Positions 7,921 through 17,800 of a DNA stretch of 29,612 nt are shown here, one piece after another. The notes beneath the pieces were generated by a model. It was not told the DNA's origin. It ran no database searches and saw only the letters and a program-made list of their open reading frames with translations. Location: NCBI GenBank assembly GCA_009926405.1, contig RFOZ01000006.1, positions 1 through 29,612 on the forward strand, read 5' to 3'. Made by a program: the position numbers and the translations under genes. Each line of letters begins with the position of its first letter. Position 1 is the stretch's first letter. The stretch comes from Cytophagia bacterium (GTDB lineage Bacteria; Bacteroidota; Bacteroidia; UBA7662).

Positions 7921-8928
7921 ATGAGATCCCTGGGACACGGTGGTTGGGCAAAGCGCCCCAAAACAATCGCTTGGTTGGTGGGCATCTTTGTGCCCTTGTC
8001 GGCTGGTTGGTTTCTTAACAGCGCCTACAAGACGGAAGAGGAAAAAGCCTATCGCCAGAAATTCTGGTCCAATTACCGGGTCTATTCCGTGCCCGTTCCG
8101 GAAGGAATGCACTTTGCCGGCGAAAAAGTTCCCTTGTGGGATTTTGAGTTTCGCGAAAGGGTCGAAAGAGAATTGCTGCAAAACACCTACGGACAGGCGA
8201 CCATGTTGCTTTACATCAAGCGCGCGGCTCGCTGGTTTCCCATGATCGAAAATGTGTTAAAACAAAACGGAATTCCAGAAGATTTTAAGTACCTCGCGGT
8301 CGCCGAGAGTGGATTGGCCAATGCCATTTCGTCGGCCGATGCGGTAGGCTATTGGCAGTTTTTGGCAGGTACGGCTCGACAACACGGATTGCAAGTGAAC
8401 GAAGAGGTGGATCAACGCTACGATCCATGGCTTTCGACCCAGGCGGCTTGTAAATATTTGCGCAGAGCGTACAGTCAATTTGGAAATTGGTCCATGGTCG
8501 CTGCTTCATACAATATGGGGACCGCCGGTTTGAAACAACAGGCCGATTACCAGGGCAGGGACCGTTACCCGGAGCTGCATCTGAACAATGAGACCTCCCG
8601 CTACCTCCCCCGGATTCTCGCAATCAAAACCATCATGGAGCATCCCGAGCGTTACGGTTTTCATTTGACGGCTTCGCAGGTTTATTTGCCTTTTGAAACG
8701 GAGGAATGGACCTTGAACGAACCGGTTCCGAATTGGGCGAACTATGCCAGGGAACATGGCATGAGTTACCGCGAGCTCAAAATTTTCAACCCTTGGATAC
8801 GGAAAATTTCATTGCGCAATCCGGATCGAACCATTTACACCCTTCGCAAGCCAACCAAAACCTTCTCGGACAAAGCTTCGCGATGGTCTTTGGTTCCGGT
8901 GGCTGAATGGGGTTTGGGATTTCCATGA
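7921..8928 (+). CDS. Membrane-bound lytic transglycosylase (MltD-like)
   Basis: A 335-residue enzyme that cleaves the MurNAc-GlcNAc bond of peptidoglycan with formation of a 1,6-anhydro end. A signal-anchor helix lies at about residues 15-33. The SLT (goose-lysozyme-like) domain spans about 100-235. The catalytic Glu is in FKYLAVAESGL (Glu129), followed by AVGYWQF at 141-147 and AASYNMG at 194-200, in the family order. The last 60 residues (about 265-325) resemble a single degenerate LysM module, with WANYAREHGMSYRELKIFNP. E. coli MltD has two LysM modules, so this is a shorter variant. Its stop overlaps the uvrA start by four bases (ATGA). Confidence 0.88.
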   Translation: MRSLGHGGWAKRPKTIAWLVGIFVPLSAGWFLNSAYKTEEEKAYRQKFWSNYRVYSVPVPEGMHFAGEKVPLWDFEFRERVERELLQNTYGQATMLLYIKRAARWFPMIENVLKQNGIPEDFKYLAVAESGLANAISSADAVGYWQFLAGTARQHGLQVNEEVDQRYDPWLSTQAACKYLRRAYSQFGNWSMVAASYNMGTAGLKQQADYQGRDRYPELHLNNETSRYLPRILAIKTIMEHPERYGFHLTASQVYLPFETEEWTLNEPVPNWANYAREHGMSYRELKIFNPWIRKISLRNPDRTIYTLRKPTKTFSDKASRWSLVPVAEWGLGFP

Positions 8929-11762
8929 AAGAGGTCCTTCGCATCGAGGGTGCCCGCGAGCACAATCTCCGGGACCTGGACTTAACCATTCCGCGGGATT
9001 CCCTGGTTGTTGTTACGGGACCCAGCGGCAGCGGCAAGTCTTCCCTGGCTTTTGCAACGCTGTATGCCGAAGGGCAACGGCGGTATTTGGAGTCTTTTTC
9101 GGCCTATGCCCGTCAATTTATGGGCAAGCTGGAGCGACCGGCGGTGGATCGGATAGACGGCTTGAGTCCTGTCATTGCGATTGAGCAAAAAACAACCTCC
9201 CGCAATCCCCGATCTACGGTGGGAACAACCACGGAGATTTATGATTTTTTGAGGCTGCTCTTTGCCCGCATTGGGCAAGCCCATTCTTGGGTTTCGGGCA
9301 AGCCCATGCAACAATTCAGCCAGGCCCAGATTATGGAAAGCCTGCTTGAGGATTACAAGGATCTTGATTTGATGTTATTGGCTCCTTTGGTTCGGAGCCG
9401 CAAAGGTCATTACCGCGAACTGTTTGAACAATGGCGCAAACAAGGTTTTACCAAAGTGCGCATTGACGGCGAGGTGACCGACCTACGGCCCCGTATGCAG
9501 GTGGATCGTTACAAAGTTCATGACATCGAATTGGTGGTGGATGTGCTGGTCCCCGGACAGGATTCCGCTCATCGGCTCAAAACCAGCGTGGAATTGGCAA
9601 CAAGATTGGGCAAGGGGGTTTTGTTATGTGGTACACCATCCAAGGATGGTTCCGGTACTTGGTACTGGCGGTATTTCAGTAAATTGTTGACCGACCCGGA
9701 GAACGGTCTGGCCTACGACGAGCCCCAACCCAACACCTTTTCATTTAATCTACCATACGGGGCCTGCCCTCGATGCCAAGGCCTGGGTTCCAAAATGGAG
9801 GCGGATCCCGAATTGGTTTTTGGGGACGAGGAGCTCACCTTGGGGAACGGGGGCTTGGCTCCGTTGGGGGAATACAAAGACAATTGGATTTTTCGGGTTA
9901 TCCTGGCATTGGGCAAGAAAAACAAGTTTGGACTCCAAACACGTGTTTCGCAGTTGACTTCGGACCAAAAGCACTTGCTTTTGTATGGCCAAAAAGAACC
10001 CGTGGCGGTGGATATGGGCAAGGATCGAGGGATGGAATACCACTCCTTTGATGGGTTAATGGCGTTGATTACCCGGCAGGATGAATGGGGGACGGCGGCC
10101 ATGCAGGAATGGGTGCAGCGATTCGTCCGTCAAAAGCCCTGCACCGAATGCGGTGGAGGACGCCTCAAGAAAGAGGCTTTGCATTTTTGGATCGAGGGCA
10201 AGAGCATTGCTGATCTCTGCAGTATGGAATTACAGACCTTGCAGGCGTGGTTGGGGGGATTGGAGGGGTCGTTCAAAGGAAACAAAGCCAGGGTGGCCGA
10301 TGAAATTCTCAAAGAATTGCGAATTCGTCTGCAGTTTTTGCTCGATGTGGGTCTTGGTTACCTGCATTTGCACCGAAGCACGGCTACGTTGTCCGGTGGG
10401 GAGTCGCAGCGGATTCGGCTGGCCAGTCAATTGGGCTCGGGGCTTAGCGGTGTTTTGTACATTTTGGACGAACCCAGTATCGGATTGCACCCCCGCGATA
10501 ACCGTCGATTGATTGGAGCATTGCGCAACCTGAGGGATCTGGGGAATACCGTTTTGGTGGTGGAACACGACGAAGAAATGATTCGCGCTGCGGACTGGGT
10601 GGTGGATTTGGGGCCTGGTGCCGGCTCGGAGGGGGGGCGGTTGGTCTCGGAGGGCCCGCCGGAGGCTTTGAGTCGCAGCGGCGGCCTCACGGCGGATTAT
10701 TTATCCGGGGTCCGATTGGTAGGGGCCTCCAAGGACCGACCCGGGAACGGGCATGGTCTGGCTTTGACAGGAGCTGCAGGGCATAATCTGCGTCGGGTGG
10801 ACCTTCGGGTGCCTCTCGGGTGCCTAATCGGTATCTCGGGGGTTTCCGGTTCCGGTAAATCTTCGTTGATTAACGAAACCCTCGTCCCGGCTCTCACCAA
10901 TCAAATTACCGGTACCCGTCGCTTTCATTTGCCATTCAAAGGTTTGGAGGGATGGGAGCATCTGGACAAAGTCATTGAGATTGATCAATCCCCGATAGGC
11001 CGGACCCCTCGCTCCAATCCTGCCACCTATACGGGCCTGTTTACTGACATACGGCAGCTTTTTGCCGAAATGCCATTATCCAAAATCCGAGGCTACACCC
11101 CGGGTCGCTTTTCTTTTAATGTATCAGGGGGGCGTTGCGAGGCCTGCGGTGGGGCAGGAGTCCGGGTTCTGGAGATGAATTTTTTGCCCGATGTCGAATT
11201 GCCTTGCGAGAACTGCGGGGGCAAGCGTTACCAGCGGGATACCCTCGAGGTCCGCTACAAGGGCCGAAATATTCACGAAGTCCTCTCGATGTCGATTCAG
11301 GAGGCGGTTCCGTTTTTTGACGGCCTGCCCCACCTCCGAAAGCGCCTGGCTACCCTCGAGAAGGTAGGATTGGGCTACCTCCAGCTGGGTCAACCAGCCA
11401 CTACTTTGTCCGGAGGCGAGGCGCAGCGCCTCAAATTGGCCGCAGAATTGGGCCGAAGGGAAGGGGGGCAGACCCTTTATGTTCTGGATGAACCCACCAC
11501 CGGCCTACACATGGAGGATATTCGGGTTTTGGTTGAGCTTTTGCAGGCCCTGGTGGACAAAGGCCACACCGTTTTGGTGATTGAGCACCAGGTGGACCTG
11601 CTCCGAGCCGCTGATTACCTGGTGGACCTGGGCCCCGAAGGGGGTGCAGGGGGTGGAAACATCCTTTGGCAGGGTTTTGCCAAGGACTGGAAGGCCATGG
11701 CGGGCCCCAAGGCAGGCCCCTTGCCCGGTTATACCCTGCCCTGCCTGCTTGGTTTGACCTAA
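8925..11762 (+). CDS. uvrA: Excinuclease ABC subunit A
   Basis: UvrA, the damage-recognition ATPase of nucleotide excision repair, 945 residues. Two ABC modules are complete. The first has Walker A GPSGSGKSS (32-40) and signature LSGGESQR (about 489). The second has Walker A GVSGSGKSS (about 639) and signature LSGGEAQR (about 828), followed by VLDEPTTGLHMEDI. Paired cysteines CEACGG and CENCGG (about 738 and 761) form the DNA-contacting zinc module. Of the N-terminal zinc module only the second pair, CPRCQG (about 281), is present; the first CxxC is missing. I recall this simplification in other Bacteroidota UvrA proteins. ATG 8925 (KEVLRIEGAREHNL) is preferred over 8907 because the family starts there and it overlaps the preceding stop by four bases. 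Confidence 0.96.
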   Translation: MKEVLRIEGAREHNLRDLDLTIPRDSLVVVTGPSGSGKSSLAFATLYAEGQRRYLESFSAYARQFMGKLERPAVDRIDGLSPVIAIEQKTTSRNPRSTVGTTTEIYDFLRLLFARIGQAHSWVSGKPMQQFSQAQIMESLLEDYKDLDLMLLAPLVRSRKGHYRELFEQWRKQGFTKVRIDGEVTDLRPRMQVDRYKVHDIELVVDVLVPGQDSAHRLKTSVELATRLGKGVLLCGTPSKDGSGTWYWRYFSKLLTDPENGLAYDEPQPNTFSFNLPYGACPRCQGLGSKMEADPELVFGDEELTLGNGGLAPLGEYKDNWIFRVILALGKKNKFGLQTRVSQLTSDQKHLLLYGQKEPVAVDMGKDRGMEYHSFDGLMALITRQDEWGTAAMQEWVQRFVRQKPCTECGGGRLKKEALHFWIEGKSIADLCSMELQTLQAWLGGLEGSFKGNKARVADEILKELRIRLQFLLDVGLGYLHLHRSTATLSGGESQRIRLASQLGSGLSGVLYILDEPSIGLHPRDNRRLIGALRNLRDLGNTVLVVEHDEEMIRAADWVVDLGPGAGSEGGRLVSEGPPEALSRSGGLTADYLSGVRLVGASKDRPGNGHGLALTGAAGHNLRRVDLRVPLGCLIGISGVSGSGKSSLINETLVPALTNQITGTRRFHLPFKGLEGWEHLDKVIEIDQSPIGRTPRSNPATYTGLFTDIRQLFAEMPLSKIRGYTPGRFSFNVSGGRCEACGGAGVRVLEMNFLPDVELPCENCGGKRYQRDTLEVRYKGRNIHEVLSMSIQEAVPFFDGLPHLRKRLATLEKVGLGYLQLGQPATTLSGGEAQRLKLAAELGRREGGQTLYVLDEPTTGLHMEDIRVLVELLQALVDKGHTVLVIEHQVDLLRAADYLVDLGPEGGAGGGNILWQGFAKDWKAMAGPKAGPLPGYTLPCLLGLT

Positions 11763-11767
11763 GGATA

Positions 11768-11803
11768 CCCTCGGACCTGGTCAGGGGCGGGTCAATTTTT
11801 TTT
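11768..11803 (+). terminator. Possible weak intrinsic terminator after uvrA
   Basis: The bases CCCT-cg-GAC/GTC-AGGG (11768-11786) can fold into an imperfect hairpin just after the uvrA stop. A run of eight T follows at 11796-11803. The nine-base gap between stem and T-run and the two-base bulge make it a weak candidate. Its position between a + strand operon and a gene with its own promoter-like region is sensible. Confidence 0.35.
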
Positions 11804-11809
11804 GCTTTA

Positions 11810-11842
11810 TTGCTTAATAATCAAAAATTATTGCTAAATTTA
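11810..11842 (+). promoter_or_regulatory. Candidate promoter of the giant T9SS protein
   Basis: In the 104-base AT-rich gap before the adhesin gene, TTG at 11810-11812 and TAAATTTA at 11835-11842 are 22 bases apart. This resembles the Bacteroidetes -33/-7 layout, although the -7 box differs from TAnnTTTG in its last base. The small inverted repeat AATAAT/ATTATT (11816-11832) lies between them. A TAAAGG just before ATG 11867 is the nearest thing to a ribosome site. Confidence 0.35.
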
Positions 11843-11866
11843 TCCACCTAACTAAATCGTAAAGGC

Positions 11867-14800
11867 ATGAATACATCCTTGACAACTCTTTTTGGCTCTC
11901 CTAAGAGCGCTACGAATCGCCTTCCCAAGGCCGTATGGGCCTTGTTCGTAGGGCTATGTTTCTTTGTAACAGGTTTGCTTTCTGTTCAGGCACAGACCGT
12001 TTTGGTCGATCCAGCCGGTGCTGGTGGCTTCAACTTGGGAAATGACTTTGCCTCCAACGGTTGGACCGTTGCCAACAGCGCCAACAACCCATGGGTTTTG
12101 GGCCTAGCCAATTCAACGGCCCCTTTTCAAGGTTATTCAGCCTATATCTCTACCGATGGCTCAACGCCCGGTTACTTGAACACGGCTGCCGCCTCCAATT
12201 TCTTTTGGAGAGACGTTGTCGTGCCTGCCGGCCAGGAGCGGGTTAATGTCTCTTTTAATTGGCTTTCCGGTGGAGAAAGTACATGGGATCTCTGGCAAGT
12301 ATTCTTTGTCCCCAATTCTACAACACCTGCAGGAAGTACGACCTATCCGGGTTCTGGGCTTTCTACGATACCAAGTTCTCTTCCTGGAGCTGTTTTTGTA
12401 GCGGGTTCCAATCTTCAGTCTGCCGCAGTTCAGACATTCAGTGGCGCCACTTATCTGCCGGCTGGTTCTTACCGTCTTGTTTTCCATTGGAAAAACGATG
12501 GAGGTGGCGGAACAAACCCCGGTGCATCCTTTGATAATATCTCTGTTAGTTCTCAAGCGGGTGCCACATTCACATCGGTTGTTTCTGGGGATTGGGGTGC
12601 AGCTGCGACTTGGGGAGGAGCAATTCCATCAATCGCTGATAACGCCGTCGTGGCATCAGGACATACGGTAACGATTAATGCAGTAGGTCAGGGAATCCAG
12701 AATCTCACAGTCAGTGGTACGTTAACTTATGGAGCAACTCCAACAGAATTCCAAGCCAAGGACTTGACGGTTGGAGCAGGTGGCCTTGTGAATGTTTTCG
12801 CTGGAACCTCATCCAAAACTCTAAGAGTTAGTGGAAACTTAGTGAACAATGGCCGCGTTAATACGCTGGCGAGTTCAACAGCTAACGGCACGTTGAATCT
12901 GAATGGTACGGCTCCTCAAACTGTTTCAGGTACAGGTACTTGGGGCGGTACAGTGTCTAGTGCCACATCGACCAACGAGGTGGGGGTGATTGGAATCCTA
13001 AGCATTACCAACACCTCCACGGCAATTCCCAACATTAATTATACCATGGGTGGCACATTGCGTGTACGTTCAACCTTGACCCTAACGGGTGCCACGAATT
13101 TGAACGGTGCAACCTTCATTCGAGGGAATTACGCAACCATTGGAACATTGAATATTACAGGTATCACCAACGGGGGCTTCTCTCCGGTTGGGGTTTATAA
13201 CGGCACTTACGGTCATTATTGGACCACCTCCACAACCGGTACGACTATAACTGCAGGGATAGAACCGAGTGCTACAACCTCTCTCTTTCCAGTTCTCTCT
13301 AACAACGGCCTTTCCAGAAGGTGGATGCATATCAGCAGGACATCCGCGACGGGCTCTACCGCAGGTGAAATGTTGGTGAATTTTAATCAAGGCAATTGGA
13401 TGTCAGCCACCACGAGTGTGACGGATACATCCAATGGAGGCACGTATGTTGTAGACAATATCATGGGTGGTGCCTGGATGATAAGCACTCAAGGTGGCTA
13501 TGCGATAGCTTCAACGGCCTTTCACAATGTTCAGGTTTTTGCACCGAATTTGTTTAGGCCTGCCAACGGCAATTTGCGTTTACTATCGGGTACGGGTACG
13601 GGTAATACCGTTGCCTCTACCCCGTTGGGTCGGCACCAAGCAGGAACCTACACGCCGTCTGCTCAGCGGGTTGGATTAACAACCGCCATGCTGACCAATT
13701 CAAATGGATTTGTTCTAGGTTATTCGAGCGCGGATCTTTGTCCGGCCTCCATCACGGCTCTTACGGAAAATTTTGACTCCTATCCGACAACCAATACTCC
13801 CTTAATTCCATTTTGCTGGAGCAGGGTAGTAACCGGATCGAGCATTACGGCTGGTATGTCGACTACCACTCCTGTGGCATCAGGTGCTCTTCATATGAGT
13901 CAAACATCGACATCTCCAAACCAGAGTTTTATTCTCCTACCACCGCTGAGTGATAACCTCAATTCTGCAAGTTCGGCTGGGTTTCGCCTGAAGTTCAAGG
14001 CTCGAATTTCTACAGCGGGTAATGGCTTGCTAGAAGTTGGTTATTTAACAGGAGCCAACTGGGGAGAACAATTTAACGCGGCGAGCTTTGTTAACATTGC
14101 GAATGTGGTCATTACGAATACAACCTATGGTTCCGAAACAGTTATCAATATTCCCGCAGGGATTCCTCAAGGTGCTCGTTTAGCAATTGCCAATCGTGGA
14201 ACATCAGCATCTACTCATTTCTGGGATGATGTGGTTTATGAAACCGTTCCGGCTTGCGTAGAGCCTACCGCTCTTGTCCTTGCATCAACGGGTACAACGG
14301 GGATGCAATTCACCTTTACTGCGCCTTCAGTTGTGCCGTCCAATGGTTACGATGTTTATTTTTCGACCAGTAGTGCGGCACCTACGGCCGGAACTTCGGC
14401 GAGTGCAGGGGCCACTGCTTCAGGGTCAGCTGGAGCAATTACCGGCTTAACGCCTAACACAGTTTACTTTGTTTGGATTCGTTCTAATTGCGGTTCAAGC
14501 GGTGTTAGTGCTTGGTCTGGCCCTATATCCTTCCGTACTCAATGCGAGTTGTTCAACATGCCTTGGTTTGAGAGTTTTGAATCAGCCCAAGGCACAGTCA
14601 CCTGCTGGACCGGAAATTTTGCCAGCTCTGGGGGCACCAACGGTTGGCAATATATCCGCATGACCCCTGGAGGTTCTGCTCCTTCCAATCAGAATCCTCC
14701 CTTGCCGGATACCCTGGCTATGCGTTTGCCAACCTATAGTATTTCGTCAGGGATCTCCTACAGTTTGAATACCCCCCAGTTCAATTCTTCGGCCTTGGCA

Positions 14801-17800
14801 TCCGTTTTGACTTTCAATTATGCCTATGCGACCTACGCTACAGAGAATGATCGTCTTGAAATTCTGGCATCCTCTGATAACGGCGCCAATTACAGCAGTC
14901 TTGAAATCATGAACGGCGGGCCTACAGGTCCTCTGAACACCGGAGGTGTTACGACTTCAGCCTTTGTTCCTACGCCCAGCCAGTGGGGTACCAAGCGTAT
15001 GCGCATTCCTGCTGGCACCAACAGGGTTTCATTCAAAGGAATCTCGGCATTTGGTAACCATATGTACCTGGACAATATTTCTATGACGCCATGTCAACCA
15101 ATTGCTTCTGCCTTGTCGGCTACCATTTGCCAGGGTCAGACCTACGCTTTTGGTTCTCAAAGTCTTACAACAGCAGGTACTTATAACCGTACGGTTAGCG
15201 CCGCTAACGGTTGTGACTCTGTTATCACGCTTACGCTGAATGTTTTACCGGCCAGTGCAACGGCTCAGTCTGGGTCCATTTGCCAAGGGCAGAGCTTTGC
15301 TTTTGGTCAGCAAAACCTCATTGCCACCGGGACTTATACGAGGACCTTGGTCGCTGCCAATGGTTGTGACTCCGTTATTACGTTGAGTTTGGTGGTTAGG
15401 CCTATCACCACAGGTACGGTGAATGCATCGATTTGTGCAGGGTCTTCTTACACGTTTGCGGGTCAGTCCTACAACACGTCAGGCTCTTACACCGCCACAT
15501 CGATTGGTTCTAACGGATGTGATTCCATCACGACTTTGAATTTGACTGTATTGTCTTTGCCGACCGCTACGATTAATCAGACCGTTCCTTACGGCGGATC
15601 CTTCGCGGTATGTGGGCAGGTTTACAACGCCTCAGGCACGTACACCAAAGTATGTTCCGGGGCTGCAGCAAATGGTTGTGATTCCGTCGTCACTTTGAAC
15701 CTGACCGTTCAATTACCACCAGCCGTGGTGATTTCTAATGCGAATGCCTGCCAAGGTGACACGGTGATCGTACCCGTGTCTTTGCTTCGTGCCAACGGCG
15801 TTGGGGCCATTTCTTTGGCAATTAATTACGATGCCACCAATTACACCTTCGTCGATGCCGTGAACATTGACCCCAGTCTTTCAACTGTTTTGGTGAATGC
15901 GGGTGTCTTCAACGGTGTGAATCAGGTTAGGGCGGGTTGGTACGCGACGGCCAATGCCATTAATCTAAACGGCCCCATGTTTGGGCTTCGCTTTGTAACT
16001 CCAAATGCACCAGGAACAAGCACACTCTCCTTTGATTTGTTAACCCCTGGCAATTGTGAAATCGCTGATTTTGATGCCATTCCTTTGGCTGATGTGGGCT
16101 TTACCGGTGGTCAAATTTCTGTGACTGCCGAGTTGAACACAGCTATTTCTGCGAGCATTTGTGCTGGTTCCACCTATGCCTTCGGAACACAGAGTTTGAA
16201 TGCAGCGGGTGTTTATTCCCGGACCTTAACCTCTTCTACAGGTTGTGATTCTATAATCACCCTCACACTTTCTATCCGTTCCCATAGTTCAGCAAGCATT
16301 TCGGAGTCTATTTGTCAGGGCACAACCTTTGCTTTTGGATCACAGAACCTTGCAACAGCCGGTACGTACACCCGTACCATCACGGCTGCCAATGGTTGTG
16401 ACTCTGTCATCACTCTTAATCTCGAGGTTCGCCCTCTTTTGACTTCAAGCTCTAGCGCATCCATCTGTCAAGGTTCGACCTATGCATGGGGTGGGTCTAC
16501 CTATAACACGGCGGGGACTTTTACCCAAACCGTTATCGGTTCCAACGGCTGCGATTCAATAGCAACGCTGGTTTTGACAGTAAGGCCTCTTGCAATGTCT
16601 ACTCTAACACAATCCGTTCCATTCGGTGGAAGCATTACCGTCTGTGGTCAGGTTTACAACACTAGCGGAACGTTTACCAAAGTTTGTGCAGGTGCTGCTG
16701 TCAATGGTTGTGACTCGGTCGTGACGATTAATTTGACCGTTCTCCCACAATGTATTTCGCCATCCGCCTTGGCAGTTTCTTCCATCACCACCTCCGGTGC
16801 CAGCTTTGCTTGGACTGCTGGAAGTACTGAAACGCAGTGGGAAATTTCAATTCAAACAACTACGGGTACACCTACGGGCAACGGGACATCCATTACCGCC
16901 AATCCTTATATCGCCACTGGGTTAACTTCGAATACATTGTACAGAGTTTATCTCCGTGCAGTTTGTAGCCCAGCTGATAAATCCTTGTGGATAGGTCCGA
17001 TTAGCTTCCGTACTCTTTGTGACGTCTTTACATTACCACTGTTTGAAAGCTTTGAAACAGCACAGGGAACAACTTCTTGTTGGTCTGGAAATTTTGCCGC
17101 GGGTACCACACCGGGATGGCAGTTGATTCGATTGACAGCCGGTTCAGCCCCATCCAATCAGACGCCAGCTCTTCCTGACACTTTGGCCATGAGGATTCCG
17201 TTTTACGGCATTGAATCAGGCTCATTTAGCCTAAACACCCCGACCTTCACTGCAAATCCGGTTGGGGCAGTTCTATCTTTTAATTATGCGTACGCTGCCT
17301 ATTCCGCTGTTGAAATCGATAAGTTGGAGATTTTGGCATCGACCGATGGGGGGGCTACTTATACCAGTCTCGAAATCATGAACGGAGGCCCAACTGGTCC
17401 TCTCAATACGGGCGGTACAACCACTGCATCCTTTGTTCCAACTACTGCTCAATGGGCTCTGAAGACCGTTAACCTCCCAGCGAATACCAACCGCGTTTCT
17501 TTCAAGGGTATTTCAGAGTGGGGCAACAATTTGTACTTGGATAACGTGCGGGTTGCGAATCCTCCTCCATGTTCGGCTCCGACGGCTCTTGCTGTTGTTG
17601 CCAACAGCGTTGGTTCATCCACCGCATCCATTTCTTGGACAGCGCCTGCATCGGCTCCGGCAAACGGTTATCAGTTGTTTGTTAGCACTTTGACTACGGC
17701 TCCAACAGGTACGACCGTTCATACCAACACGGCAACTGCAACGACTGCCGCCTTGACCGGGTTGACATCGTTCACAACCTACAATGTTTGGGTACGGTCT

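Noticed and set aside
15110..16749. CRISPR-like or satellite DNA array
   Set aside because: The repetition is at protein level, about 150 bases per unit, in one continuous reading frame with diverged DNA. There are no short identical repeats with unique spacers.
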